A DNA stretch of 22,544 nt, taken from assembly GCA_003646995.1 (NCBI GenBank), contig QMLZ01000023.1:1-22544 (forward strand). Reading direction: 5' to 3'. The position numbers and the translations under genes were made by a program. The notes below the pieces were generated by a model that searched no databases, had not been told where the DNA came from, and was given only the letters and a program-made list of their open reading frames with translations. Position 1 is the first letter of the stretch; the number at the start of each line of letters is the position of its first letter. Shown here in pieces: positions 15,476 through 22,544 of this stretch. Source of the stretch: Deltaproteobacteria bacterium (GTDB lineage Bacteria > Desulfobacterota > DSM-4660 > Desulfatiglandales > Desulfatiglandaceae).

Positions 15476-16651
15476 ATGAAACTACACGAGTATCAGGCCA
15501 AGGAGGTATTTCAGAAAGCAGGCATAGCCGTTCCCAAGGGAAGGCTTTTGACCTCCAGTGATAAGCTTGGATCGGTTTTGGAGGAAATCCCAGGGCCTCC
15601 GTGGGTTATCAAGGCCCAGGTTCATGCTGGGGGCAGAGGGAAAGGAGGGGGTGTAAGGCTTGTGAAAAGCCCGGAGGAGGCCGAGGAGGCAGTGTCTCAG
15701 CTCCTGGAAAAGCCGCTTGTGACCCCCCAGACCACGGCCGAAGGAGTAATTGTGCACCAGTTGTTAGTGGAAGAAGGCGTGGATATTGACAGGGAGTTCT
15801 ACCTGGGAATGACAGTTGACAGGAAACTTGCTTGCCCAACCATGATCTTCAGTCCGTCGGGCGGCATGGAGATCGAAGAAGTGGCCAAGCAGTCCCCCGG
15901 GCTGATTTTTAAGGAGCCCGCAGATCCTGTAACTGGTTGGATGCCGTATCAAGCCAGAAACTTGATCTATCGCCTATCCCCATTACCCCAGGGGACGGCT
16001 GTAAGACAACTTAGCTCTGTAATGAAAAAGATTTTTGATCTCTTTATTTCTAACGACTGCAGCCTTCTGGAGATAAACCCCTTGGTGATCACCAAGCAGG
16101 GTGATGTTGTTGCCCTTGATGCCAAAATGACCATTGATGACAATGCGTTGTATAGGCATAAGGATCTGGCGGAAATGGACGATCCGAGGGAAAAAGATCC
16201 GCTTGAGGTTTTGGCAGAGGCCGCAAACTTGAACTACATCAGGCTCAACGGCAATATCGGCGCCATGGTGAACGGAGCAGGGCTCGCCATGGCTACTATG
16301 GATGTAATCAAGTTGGCAGGGGCCGAACCCGCCAATTTCCTGGATGTTGGGGGTGGAGCCAGCGAGGAGATGATCACCAAGGGCTTTGAGATTATTCTCA
16401 AGGATGAAAGGGTCAAGGCCATTCTTATAAACATCTTCGGTGGCATATTACGGTGCGACGTATTGGCTCGCGGCGTGCTTGAGGCAGCAAAAAAGACTGA
16501 TATCAATGTGCCCCTTATCGTCCGACTGGAGGGTACCAATGTGGAGGAAGGACGCAGAATTTTACAGGAATCTGGTTTAGATTTTCTGGTAGCCAAGGAT
16601 ATTGCTGAAGCGGCCGAACTGGTGGCCAAAGAGGTCAGGAAACAGGGCTAG
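15476..16651 (+). CDS. sucC: Succinate-CoA ligase, beta subunit
   Basis: With SucD it interconverts succinyl-CoA and succinate with formation or use of ADP/ATP (or GDP/GTP). The 391-residue protein begins with the family N-terminus [10 protein letters not shown], has an ATP-grasp domain (residues about 2-230, including [14 protein letters not shown] and LEINPLV), and a C-terminal domain with [11 protein letters not shown] and VGGGAS that contacts the alpha subunit. The frame is open 60 bases further upstream, but the ATG at 15476 has AAGGAGAGG at the right distance and matches the conserved N-terminus. sucD starts 10 bases after the stop. No 2-oxoglutarate oxidoreductase or other cycle gene is nearby, so flux direction cannot be read from context. 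Confidence 0.97.
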   Translation: MKLHEYQAKEVFQKAGIAVPKGRLLTSSDKLGSVLEEIPGPPWVIKAQVHAGGRGKGGGVRLVKSPEEAEEAVSQLLEKPLVTPQTTAEGVIVHQLLVEEGVDIDREFYLGMTVDRKLACPTMIFSPSGGMEIEEVAKQSPGLIFKEPADPVTGWMPYQARNLIYRLSPLPQGTAVRQLSSVMKKIFDLFISNDCSLLEINPLVITKQGDVVALDAKMTIDDNALYRHKDLAEMDDPREKDPLEVLAEAANLNYIRLNGNIGAMVNGAGLAMATMDVIKLAGAEPANFLDVGGGASEEMITKGFEIILKDERVKAILINIFGGILRCDVLARGVLEAAKKTDINVPLIVRLEGTNVEEGRRILQESGLDFLVAKDIAEAAELVAKEVRKQG

Positions 16652-16661
16652 GAGCAAAGAC

Positions 16662-17537
16662 ATGAGCATATTAGTAGATGAAAACAGCAGGGTTGTGGTT
16701 CAGGGAATCACCGGCAGAGAGGGGACCTTTCACACTAAGCAGATGCTTGCCTATGGGACGAATGTGGTGGCTGGAGTGACTCCCGGCAAGGGAGGGCAAG
16801 AGGTGGAAGGGGTGCCTGTAATGAACAGGGTTGCAGAGGCGGTAGAAAAGGAAGGGGCCAATGTATCGTGCATTTTCGTGCCAGCCCCATTCGCCCCTGA
16901 TGCCGTGTTGGAGGCTGCGGCCGCGGGCATAAAGGTGATCGTATGTATCACGGAGGGTATTCCTGTTCTCGATATGGTGAAGGTAGTTAATTTTGTTAAG
17001 GAAAAGGGAAGCGTATTAATCGGGCCCAACTGCCCGGGAATAATCTCTCCTGGGAAAACCAAGGTGGGGATCATGCCAGGCCATATTCACCGCCAAGGAT
17101 CAATGGGTGTGATCTCCCGAAGTGGAACATTGACATATGAGGTGGTGGACCAATTAACGAAAGCTGGCCTGGGACAGTCAACCTGCATAGGGATCGGCGG
17201 AGACCCGGTCATTGGTACCACTTTTATTGATCACCTCAGGCTGTTTAATGAAGATTCTCAGACAGAAGGCGTGGTGCTCATAGGCGAGATAGGGGGAACT
17301 GCAGAAGAAGAAGCAGCCGAATATATAAAGGCAGAATTCACCAAACCTGTTTTGGCATTCATTGCAGGCCGTACCGCGCCCCCGGGCAGGCGCATGGGCC
17401 ATGCAGGGGCCATCATATCAGGGGGACAGGGGAAGGCGGAAGATAAGATCAATGCCCTGCAGGCTGCGGGCATCGAGGTGGTTCTTAACCTGGCCGAATT
17501 GGGTAAAACAGCAGCAGAAGTTATGAAAAACCGATAG
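16662..17537 (+). CDS. sucD: Succinate-CoA ligase, alpha subunit
   Basis: The CoA-binding and phosphohistidine subunit. The 291-residue protein has the N-terminal CoA-binding Rossmann domain with [23 protein letters not shown] at about 121-128, and His247 in [10 protein letters not shown] as the residue phosphorylated during catalysis. Length matches the family. The ATG at 16662 follows GGAGCAAAGAC; the longer in-frame extension would overlap sucC and adds no conserved sequence. Tight spacing with sucC gives stoichiometric expression. A separate candidate promoter lies just after its stop, so the next genes may not depend on this operon. Confidence 0.97.
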   Translation: MSILVDENSRVVVQGITGREGTFHTKQMLAYGTNVVAGVTPGKGGQEVEGVPVMNRVAEAVEKEGANVSCIFVPAPFAPDAVLEAAAAGIKVIVCITEGIPVLDMVKVVNFVKEKGSVLIGPNCPGIISPGKTKVGIMPGHIHRQGSMGVISRSGTLTYEVVDQLTKAGLGQSTCIGIGGDPVIGTTFIDHLRLFNEDSQTEGVVLIGEIGGTAEEEAAEYIKAEFTKPVLAFIAGRTAPPGRRMGHAGAIISGGQGKAEDKINALQAAGIEVVLNLAELGKTAAEVMKNR

Positions 17538-17547
17538 GCGGCTTTTC

Positions 17548-17576
17548 TTGACTCCGGCATGACCGGGTGCTAGGAT
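17548..17576 (+). promoter_or_regulatory. Candidate sigma70 promoter before the cysteine-rich gene and tatA
   Basis: TTGACT (17548-17553) and TAGGAT (17571-17576) have a 17-base spacer, located between sucD and the gene at 17623. The leader would be about 40 nt. A 9-bp direct repeat straddles the -10 and the expected start, see the entry at 17563. Confidence 0.45.
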
Positions 17577-17589
17577 ACTTCCGGGTGCT
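17563..17589 (+). repeat. 9-bp direct repeat across a candidate promoter
   Basis: CCGGGTGCT occurs at 17563-17571 and again at 17581-17589, 18 bases apart. The first copy overlaps the spacer and first base of the candidate -10, and the second covers the expected transcription start. This is the placement expected of a repressor site, but chance duplication is not excluded. Confidence 0.4.
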
Positions 17590-17622
17590 TTAAGGCCTCT
17601 AACATTTTAGTATCGGCCGGAG

Positions 17623-18027
17623 ATGACCAAGGTCCTTAACATAAGTGATCGCCTAAAGAAAAAACAAGAGAACGAGAGAGGCCAGCTTTATCGTGAGAGG
17701 ATGAGATCTGTCCACAGAGCGCTACAGTGTGCCTTTTGTAATCTCAAATGCAGCATGTGTGGTAGGTACCTTAGTAAAGAAGAAGTATCGCAGTCTGTGT
17801 TCTCGTCTAAAGATGGATTCAACCTGTGTGAGAGCTGTGGTTCGGAGTTCGAGGATTTTATAAAGGTGTCTACATGCCATTCTCCATCAGAGTTGTTCTG
17901 GCAGAAGGATGCATGGCGCAGGTTGTGGTCATCATGGATTAATTACCAGGAGGCACTGAAGGCCTTTAAGGACTCGCCGGAGTTCCGGCAACTGACTAAA
18001 GAGCTCGAAGATAACCATAGGGGGTAA
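17623..18027 (+). CDS. Cysteine-rich hypothetical protein upstream of tatA
   Basis: I do not recognise this 134-residue protein by name. It has a charged N-terminal helix (about 8-30), then Cys36, Cys39, Cys43 and Cys46 in CAFCNLKCSMCG, followed by Cys69 and Cys72 in CESCG and Cys85. The pairs could hold one or two zinc ions in a treble-clef or ribbon fold; an iron-sulfur site is less likely but not excluded. The C-terminus is aromatic (LFWQKDAWRRLWSSW, about 91-105) and then charged. GGAG lies directly against the ATG at 17623, an unusually short spacing; the ATG at 17701, preceded by GAGAGG, would still include all cysteines. tatA begins six bases after its stop, so the two are cotranscribed. 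Confidence 0.8.
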   Translation: MTKVLNISDRLKKKQENERGQLYRERMRSVHRALQCAFCNLKCSMCGRYLSKEEVSQSVFSSKDGFNLCESCGSEFEDFIKVSTCHSPSELFWQKDAWRRLWSSWINYQEALKAFKDSPEFRQLTKELEDNHRG

Positions 18028-18033
18028 AAAAAC

Positions 18034-18234
18034 ATGTTTGGTATAGGAATGCCCGAGCTGATCATAATTTTGATCATTATACTTATCATCTTCGGAGCAG
18101 GGAAACTGCCTGAGATCGGAAGTGGAATAGGTAAAGGGATCAAGAATTTCAAGAAGGCCACCCAGGAAGCGCAAGAAGAACTATCAGCTCCCAAAGAGGA
18201 AAAGCCTTCTGATGAGGAAAAGCCTAATGCTTAG
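18034..18234 (+). CDS. tatA: Twin-arginine translocase subunit TatA/TatE
   Basis: The pore-forming Tat subunit, which helps export folded proteins with twin-arginine signals. The 66-residue protein has the family architecture: a short periplasmic start (MFGIGMPE), one membrane helix (about 8-22), the hinge [10 protein letters not shown], an amphipathic helix ([10 protein letters not shown], about 31-42), and an acidic, lysine-rich tail. It is short, closer to TatA/TatE than to TatB. GGGGGT lies before the ATG. tatB and tatC are not in the window. It follows the cysteine-rich gene by six bases and is convergent with ssb, with only six bases between the stops and no room for a classical terminator. 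Confidence 0.93.
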   Translation: MFGIGMPELIIILIIILIIFGAGKLPEIGSGIGKGIKNFKKATQEAQEELSAPKEEKPSDEEKPNA

Positions 18235-18240
18235 CCGGGT

Positions 18241-18657
18241 TCAAAATGGAATGTCATCATCGGAAATATCAGGAGGTTCGTCCACCGGGAACTCTTCAAT
18301 AGGTCCTGCCGACTCCCTTTTTCCTCCCCCCGGTCCCAGCATCTGCATTGTCTGAGCCACTATCTCTGTTGTGTACCTTTTATTGCCTTCCTTGTCTTCC
18401 CAGGCTCGTGTCTGGATTCTGCCCTCTACGTAAACTTGCCTCCCCTTGTGAAGGTACTCTCCGCAAATCTCTCCTAACCTGCCCCATGCCACTATTCTAT
18501 GCCACTCGGTCCGTTCCTCTTTTCCACCGTCTTTGTTAGTCCAATATTCCTTGGTAGCTAGGCTGAAAGTGGCGACTGGGGTGCCGCTGGGGGTATAGCG
18601 GAGCTCGGGATCTGCGCCGAGGTTCCCTATAAGAATTACTTTATTGACACTGGCCAT
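18241..18657 (-). CDS. ssb: Single-stranded DNA-binding protein
   Basis: Binds ssDNA as a tetramer during replication, repair and recombination. The 138-residue protein begins [20 protein letters not shown], has a full OB-fold (about 4-108) with aromatic residues at EYWTNKDGG and WHRIVAWG, a short glycine-rich linker, and the acidic tip DDDIPF that recruits partner proteins. The ATG at 18657 has AAAGGAG upstream. It is transcribed alone, convergent with tatA; rpsF and rpsR, often next to ssb, are absent. A candidate extended -10 promoter lies about 70 bases upstream. Confidence 0.97.
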   Translation of the reverse strand: MASVNKVILIGNLGADPELRYTPSGTPVATFSLATKEYWTNKDGGKEERTEWHRIVAWGRLGEICGEYLHKGRQVYVEGRIQTRAWEDKEGNKRYTTEIVAQTMQMLGPGGGKRESAGPIEEFPVDEPPDISDDDIPF

Positions 18658-18693
18658 GGGACTTTGCTCCTTTCTGCACGTTATGAGTCCGTG

Positions 18694-18714
18694 GAGAGGG
18701 ATCTACATCCTCTC
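18694..18714 (-). repeat. Small inverted repeat in the ssb leader
   Basis: A six-base stem GAGAGG/CCTCTC with a nine-base loop, lying between the candidate ssb promoter and the ribosome site. It could fold in the leader RNA. It is short and may be incidental. Confidence 0.25.
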
Positions 18715-18728
18715 TGTAAATTTTCTCT

Positions 18729-18737
18729 ATCATAGCA
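18729..18737 (-). promoter_or_regulatory. Candidate extended -10 promoter for ssb
   Basis: On the minus strand TGCTATGAT combines an extended -10 TGn with TATGAT, one mismatch from consensus. No good -35 box is placed at 16-18 bases, which extended -10 promoters tolerate. It would give a leader of about 65 nt. Confidence 0.4.
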
Positions 18738-18754
18738 CAAGGGGCGGGATCAAG

Positions 18755-18781
18755 GGCTTTGTTGGGAATAAACACAAAGCC
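18755..18781 (+). repeat. Inverted repeat in the ssb/DMT intergenic region
   Basis: GGCTTTGT (18755-18762) and ACAAAGCC (18774-18781) are perfect arms around an 11-base loop. No T-run follows on either strand, so it is not a canonical terminator. It lies upstream of the ssb -10 candidate and could be a protein-binding site. The rest of the 378-bp gap (18658-19035) holds only the promoter and leader elements listed here. Confidence 0.35.
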
Positions 18782-18870
18782 GGCCGACTCAGCATCAAGC
18801 GACATGGTATCTTATCGGGGTCCTGACTTCTTCGGCCCTGGTTTAAATCTTGAAACAATAAAAAAAATCA

Positions 18871-18898
18871 TTGCAATTCCTCCAATAGGTAGCATAAT
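18871..18898 (+). promoter_or_regulatory. Candidate promoter for the DMT transporter
   Basis: TTGCAA (18871-18876), a 16-base spacer, and CATAAT (18893-18898; 5 of 6). It would leave a leader of about 130 nt before the ATG at 19036, containing the small ORF at 18978. Confidence 0.3.
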
Positions 18899-18977
18899 CG
18901 TGTGTCTTTCGGATGCAGTCAATCGATTCTACTGATGTTAGTGTCCCTGCCAGGGCAATGATCGGAGGTTAAGGCTC

Positions 18978-18998
18978 ATGAGCCATTGGCGTTCGTGA
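18978..18998 (+). CDS. Possible six-codon leader peptide upstream of the DMT transporter
   Basis: GGAGGT (18964-18969) is followed eight bases later by an ATG opening a six-residue ORF, MSHWRS, then TGA, 37 bases before the transporter start. The ATG sits in the centre of the perfect 12-bp palindrome GGCTCATGAGCC (18973-18984). Such mini-ORFs can couple or attenuate expression of the next gene. The evidence is only the ribosome site, ORF and palindrome together; it is too short for any codon statistics. Confidence 0.3.
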   Translation: MSHWRS

Positions 18999-19035
18999 AG
19001 GCCTATTTTGCAAGGGAAATTGCGAGAGGTATTAG

Positions 19036-19968
19036 ATGGCATCTTCGGAGACCCGGGACAATCCTATCAAGGGGTATTGCCTCATATTGCTGGCCAATGT
19101 GTGTTTTTCAATCGTCTACCTGGTTATCAAAGACGTCAAACCAAGGATGCAATTTGAACAATTTGTGTTCTACTGGTTTTTGTGCGGCAGCGTCTATTAC
19201 CTGGTTCCCATGATAAAGGCTGAGGAAATACGAATGCTGAGGATACCTAGGCATCTGGTGCCCGTAAGCGTTCTGATGGGAGTCTTTGAGATTGTTGCGA
19301 CACTTCTTTTCTTTTTCACGATCCGCTTAATGAACCCTGCTGTGGTTTCTTTTTACAGCAACGTTTCAATTGTGATGACGATTGCTATGGGTGTTGCGTT
19401 TTTGAGGGAGCGGTTTACGCGTTTAGAGGCCATTGGCGGTGTGATCCTCGGTGCCGGTATTATCCTGATGACTTACAAGGGCGGACAAACATTGCTGCTA
19501 GGGTTTGTACTCATAATGATGTTCTCGCTTTTGTTTTCCATCAATACCGTCCTAATGAAGGTTACTTTAAAAGAGATTCATCCAATAGCGTTTTCCACCT
19601 ATCGTACCTTCATACTATTTATGGTAGCAACGGCCTTGTTCTTACTCAAAGGCCACAAGACTATCCCCCAGCTCTCGGCTCTTGTGGAGATTGCCATAGG
19701 GTCATTTCTGGGGCCCTTTGCAGGCGTTTTTTTGCAGGTGACGGGGCTGCAGTACGTTGAGGCTTCAAAGGCCTCTTTAATAGGGGCCACGAGACCGTTG
19801 ATGGTACTTGCCGGATGCATAGTCTGGCTTGGCCAGATACCGGGCATTGCCCAATCCATTGGAGGGGGTATCGCGTTGGTGGGAATAGAGCTTATGTTGT
19901 GGGGTAAATTCAGGCTCAGCAGACACGAGACTGACACAGCCAACAGGGGGAAAGGGACAGGGCGGTGA
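19036..19968 (+). CDS. EamA/DMT-family transporter
   Basis: An inner-membrane permease of the drug/metabolite transporter superfamily; members export amino acids, metabolites or drugs. The 310-residue protein has about ten membrane segments in two EamA repeats (about 15-145 and 155-295), starting with CLILLANVCFSIVYLVIK and ending before a charged tail (RLSRHETDTANRGKGTGR). A glutamate/arginine loop after the fourth or fifth helix (RERFTRLEA) is typical. The ATG at 19036 has AGAGGT upstream and an in-frame TAG immediately before it, which fixes this as the furthest start. It precedes an MFS transporter by 212 bp on the same strand. The substrate cannot be told from sequence. Confidence 0.9.
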   Translation: MASSETRDNPIKGYCLILLANVCFSIVYLVIKDVKPRMQFEQFVFYWFLCGSVYYLVPMIKAEEIRMLRIPRHLVPVSVLMGVFEIVATLLFFFTIRLMNPAVVSFYSNVSIVMTIAMGVAFLRERFTRLEAIGGVILGAGIILMTYKGGQTLLLGFVLIMMFSLLFSINTVLMKVTLKEIHPIAFSTYRTFILFMVATALFLLKGHKTIPQLSALVEIAIGSFLGPFAGVFLQVTGLQYVEASKASLIGATRPLMVLAGCIVWLGQIPGIAQSIGGGIALVGIELMLWGKFRLSRHETDTANRGKGTGR

Positions 19969-20124
19969 TAGAATTAACGAGTCAAGAGGGGCACTGCTTT
20001 TGTTTGAAAGGATCCAGGCTTTGTAGTAATGGAGTCAGGGCTGAGGCTGAGTCCTGGCAGATGAGACATACGCCAAGGCCCGCGGAGCAGGTTTGAACTG
20101 GGGAGATCAGTTGCCAGGCAGTTA

Positions 20125-20146
20125 AATCAAAAGGGGATTTTTGATT
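20125..20146 (+). repeat. Perfect inverted repeat upstream of the MFS gene
   Basis: AATCAAAA (20125-20132) and TTTTGATT (20139-20146) flank a six-base GGGGAT centre, ending 34 bases before the ATG at 20181. The 8-bp half-sites and AT-rich arms look more like an operator than an RNA terminator. The rest of the 212-bp gap shows no gene. Confidence 0.4.
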
Positions 20147-20180
20147 CTTACTAGCAGCTTAGAGTGTTTGGATTTGAAAA

Positions 20181-21377
20181 ATGGAACAGAATCTGAGAAG
20201 TCAGCCGGAGACCAGTTGTGTAGCCAGTGAACCTGGCACCTCAGAGTATAAAGGTACCTTGGTCCTGGCCCTTTCACTTACCCATTTTTTTCATGATATT
20301 TATTCCAGTTTTTTGGCACCTTTATTGCCGCTTCTTATTAAGAAGCTTTCCCTAAGTCTTTCCCAGGCAGGGTTTCTATCAACTGTAATGCAGGCCCCTG
20401 CGCTGCTTAATCCTTACATTGGAAAAATAGCGGATCGGGTCAGTGTCAGGCTGTTCATCGTTCTTGCCCCCGGCCTGACCGCTGTTTCCATGAGTCTCAT
20501 TGGAATAGCCCCAAGCTACGGAGTCCTGCTTATCCTCTTGTTTGTTGCTGGCATAAGTGTATCGCTTTTCCATGTGCCCGCGCCTGTGATGGTTTCAAGG
20601 CTGTCGGGAGCGAAAATAGGAAAGGGAATGAGTTATTTCATGACAGGGGGAGAACTTGCGCGAACTTTGGGACCTCTTGCGGCGGTAGGAGGAGTGTCTT
20701 TGTTTGGACTGGAAGGATTCTACCCCGTCATGGTCGTTGGACTGGCGGCCTCTGCATGGCTGTTTGTAAAATTTAAGGATGTTTCCATTACTGTAGAGAA
20801 CCCGCAAGATATCTCGATTAGGAAGACATGGAGCGAGATGAAATTCATTTTGCTGCCCCTTGCGGGCATATTGGTCGCCCGTGGATTCATGCACGCTTCC
20901 ATGTCGGCCTTTCTCCCTACGTTTATAAAGGAGGAGACAGGGAACCTCTGGCTAGGGGGCACGGCCCTCACCCTTTTTGAATTTTCAGGGGTAGTTGGGG
21001 TGATGAGTGCCGGTTCGTTCAGCGACCGCTTTGGACGCAGAAAGGTTTTATCCGCCTCATTGTTTGCAGCTCCGGTCACCCTATTCCTGTTTGCGTGGCT
21101 ACACAGCTGGCTGCGGTTTATGGCCCTCATGCTCACGGGTCTCAGCATCTTGTCTACTACCCCTGTGATGTTGGCGCTAGTGCAGGAACACGCCAAAGGA
21201 AGCCCGTCAGCTGCAAATGGATTTTTCATGATGATTTCTTTTCTGGCTCGTTCCGCGATCGTTGTGGTCGTAGGTTTTCTGGGAGATTTGGTGGGTCTCA
21301 GGAATACCTATTTTATCAGCTCATTCCTAGGTGTATTGGGCATTCCTCTCATATTTGCCCTTCCCAAAGACAAGTAA
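20181..21377 (+). CDS. MFS transporter, fosmidomycin-resistance (Fsr)-like
   Basis: An inner-membrane secondary transporter of the major facilitator superfamily. The 398-residue protein has about 12 membrane segments in two halves. THFFHDIYSSFLAPLLPLL (34-52) resembles the start of Fsr-type proteins, GKIADRVSVRL matches the loop 2-3 motif, and SDRFGRRKV gives the equivalent loop in the second half. A polar N-terminal extension of about 25 residues precedes the first helix. The ATG at 20181 has only a weak ribosome site (TTTGGA). Fsr-like proteins are common in Desulfobacterota and need not confer drug resistance, so the substrate is open. Its position after a DMT transporter may reflect a shared export role, but the 212-bp gap with an inverted repeat suggests separate control. 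Confidence 0.9.
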   Translation: MEQNLRSQPETSCVASEPGTSEYKGTLVLALSLTHFFHDIYSSFLAPLLPLLIKKLSLSLSQAGFLSTVMQAPALLNPYIGKIADRVSVRLFIVLAPGLTAVSMSLIGIAPSYGVLLILLFVAGISVSLFHVPAPVMVSRLSGAKIGKGMSYFMTGGELARTLGPLAAVGGVSLFGLEGFYPVMVVGLAASAWLFVKFKDVSITVENPQDISIRKTWSEMKFILLPLAGILVARGFMHASMSAFLPTFIKEETGNLWLGGTALTLFEFSGVVGVMSAGSFSDRFGRRKVLSASLFAAPVTLFLFAWLHSWLRFMALMLTGLSILSTTPVMLALVQEHAKGSPSAANGFFMMISFLARSAIVVVVGFLGDLVGLRNTYFISSFLGVLGIPLIFALPKDK

Positions 21378-21395
21378 TGCCCGTTTAGGCATCCA

Positions 21396-21438
21396 CATGC
21401 TGGGGATCAGATATGAAAAAAAGCTGTGCATGCTGGGG
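21396..21438 (+). repeat. 10-bp direct repeat upstream of hrpA
   Basis: CATGCTGGGG occurs at 21396-21405 and 21429-21438, 33 bases apart, close to three helical turns. The second copy ends 17 bases before the candidate -35 box at 21456, so both copies would lie on one DNA face in positions used by activators. Chance repetition is possible. Confidence 0.4.
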
Positions 21439-21455
21439 GATATTAAAAAGTCTAC

Positions 21456-21484
21456 TTGAAGACAACCGGCATTAATGGTGAAAT
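21456..21484 (+). promoter_or_regulatory. Candidate promoter for hrpA
   Basis: TTGAAG (21456-21461), 17-base spacer, TGAAAT (21479-21484). Each box matches 4 of 6. The expected start near 21491 would give a leader of about 38 nt to the GTG at 21529. Confidence 0.3.
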
Positions 21485-21528
21485 ACTGGCTTTAGATACA
21501 TCAACATTTGATCATCCGATCGGAAGTT

Positions 21529-22544
21529 GTGCAGAAATTCAGCAAACACATAAGCCAGCATATTGACCGTATAAGGGCGCTGCTGCAGGAGGCCATGCTT
21601 GAAGACAAGGCGTATGCGGCCACAAGACTCGAACGTATACTGAAGGGAAAAGCCCGAAGCAAGTCTTATCACGGCACAGCCGTGCAGCTGGTGCGCCTGG
21701 AGAAGCTTCTGCGGCGATCTGCCCAACGCAGGTCAGTTCGCTCTTCAAAGAGACCGAAGCTCCGTTACCCCGGGCATCTTCCCATAATGGCGAAAAAAGA
21801 CGAGATAGTCACTACGATAAGAAAAAGACAGGTGGTGATTATTTCTGGGGAGACAGGTTCAGGAAAGAGCACGCAGATCCCGAAGATGTGCCTCGAGGCA
21901 GGGCGAGGCCTTGGGGGGATGATTGGATGTACTCAACCCCGCAGGATAGCCGCCACTACCATCGCTCATAGGATTGCAGAAGAGTTGGGAGAGGAGCTGG
22001 GCAGGTCAGTGGGCTATAAGATCAGATTCAGTGATAGGACACCACGTGATGCCTATATCAAGATCATGACAGATGGGATACTCCTGGCGGAACTGCAAAG
22101 TGATGCCGCCCTTTACTGCTACGATACCATAATAATCGATGAGGCCCATGAAAGAAGCGTGAACATAGATTTTCTGTTGGGCGTATTAAAGCGTCTTCTT
22201 TGCTCACGCCCAGAATTGAAGGTGATAATCAGCTCAGCAACGCTGGAGACAGAAAAATTCTCGCTCTTTTTCAATAATGCACCGGTCATAGAGGTAAGCG
22301 GAAAGGTATTTCCAGTGGAGGTAAGATACCGGCCTCATGATCAAGATTCAGAGGAAGCTGGAGATATCACCTATGTGGATACGGCAGTGGCAGCGGTTGA
22401 AGAGATCAGGGCTGAGGATCCCACGGGTGACATGCTCGTGTTCATGCCCACGGAACAAGACATTATTGATACCTGCGAGCGGCTGAAAGGCAGGTTGGAT
22501 GACAAGCAAAACATCCTACCCCTGTTCGCTAGGCTCCCGGGCTC
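21529..22544 (+). CDS. hrpA: ATP-dependent RNA helicase HrpA (DEAH box), 3' partial
   Basis: A DEAH-box helicase of the HrpA type, which in E. coli acts on RNA and rescues stalled ribosomes. The frame stays open to the end of the window, giving the first 338 residues of a protein usually near 1300. Walker A is GETGSGKS (107-114), followed by TQPRRIAA, the DEAH box at 204-207 (DEAHERSVNID) and motif III SSATLE (from 235). The N-terminal 75 residues are helical and basic, as in other HrpA proteins, before RYPGHLPI. I chose GTG at 21529, preceded by CGGAAG; an in-frame TAG at 21493 limits the frame, and TTG at 21508 lacks a ribosome site. Starting at ATG 21787 would lose the conserved N-terminal region. 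Confidence 0.9.
   Translation, partial: MQKFSKHISQHIDRIRALLQEAMLEDKAYAATRLERILKGKARSKSYHGTAVQLVRLEKLLRRSAQRRSVRSSKRPKLRYPGHLPIMAKKDEIVTTIRKRQVVIISGETGSGKSTQIPKMCLEAGRGLGGMIGCTQPRRIAATTIAHRIAEELGEELGRSVGYKIRFSDRTPRDAYIKIMTDGILLAELQSDAALYCYDTIIIDEAHERSVNIDFLLGVLKRLLCSRPELKVIISSATLETEKFSLFFNNAPVIEVSGKVFPVEVRYRPHDQDSEEAGDITYVDTAVAAVEEIRAEDPTGDMLVFMPTEQDIIDTCERLKGRLDDKQNILPLFARLPG

Noticed and set aside
18755..18781. Inverted repeat as a terminator
   Set aside because: No T-run follows and no gene ends nearby; it is kept only as a repeat.
18986..19213. 75-residue frame overlapping the DMT transporter start
   Set aside because: It has no ribosome site or recognisable domain and lies in another frame of a clear membrane protein.
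19969..20180. Possible tRNA or small RNA in the DMT/MFS gap
   Set aside because: The GGTTTGAACTG stretch slightly resembles a T-arm, but no acceptor stem or other arms can be paired.
20181..21377. Calling the MFS gene a fosmidomycin-resistance determinant
   Set aside because: Family resemblance alone does not fix the substrate; many Fsr-like proteins have no known drug role.
21378..21395. TGCC/GGCA stem after the MFS stop as a terminator
   Set aside because: Only four base pairs and no following T-run.
1..22544. CRISPR arrays, prophage, insertion sequences, toxin-antitoxin or defence islands
   Set aside because: No regular spaced repeats, transposase, integrase, nuclease or toxin-like genes were found; all confident genes are backbone-type.

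Overview
The window looks like a stretch of chromosomal backbone from a Gram-negative bacterium, most likely a member of the Desulfobacterota (former Deltaproteobacteria). LolA, a PBP4-type D,D-carboxypeptidase and a PlsC acyltransferase point to a diderm envelope. RNase J, an RtcB/archease pair, an orphan MoxR/VWA pair and a short cysteine-rich protein I associate with this group fit that lineage. The assignment is inference from gene content only. I see no transposase, integrase, phage gene, CRISPR array, rRNA or tRNA.

Layout. 1-3047 (+): 3' part of a dCache-HAMP-PAS-HisKA sensor kinase whose ATP-binding domain is degenerate, then plsC and a small acidic protein, closely spaced. 3158-6474 (-): archease, rtcB and an acyl-CoA dehydrogenase. 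Archease and rtcB form an RNA-repair pair; the dehydrogenase probably has its own promoter. 6617-6901 (+): a small cysteine-rich protein divergent from archease, with a perfect 12-bp palindrome in the shared upstream region. 6922-8452 (-): a 97-aa basic protein and a PBP4-like carboxypeptidase. 8603-10679 (+): overlapping MoxR-type AAA+ ATPase and CoxE-type VWA protein. 10676-15258 (-): RNase J, FtsK and LolA read as one unit; lolA meets the VWA gene at a shared CTAG. 15476-17537 (+): sucC-sucD behind a candidate sigma70 promoter. 17623-18234 (+): a cysteine-rich protein and tatA. 18241-18657 (-): ssb. 19036-21377 (+): an EamA/DMT transporter and an Fsr-like MFS transporter. 21529-end (+): 5' part of an HrpA-type DEAH helicase that runs off the window.

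Together these are housekeeping functions: RNA repair and decay (RtcB, archease, RNase J, HrpA), chromosome segregation and ssDNA binding (FtsK, SSB), envelope building (PlsC, PBP4, LolA, TatA) and succinyl-CoA metabolism (SucCD). No obviously new multi-gene system stands out. The best leads are the pseudokinase-like sensor, the apparently leaderless archease mRNA next to a palindromic operator candidate, the orphan MoxR/VWA pair, repeat elements sitting on candidate promoters at 17563-17589 and 21396-21438, and a six-codon leader ORF whose start lies in a perfect palindrome before the DMT transporter. All promoter calls were made by eye against the sigma70 consensus.
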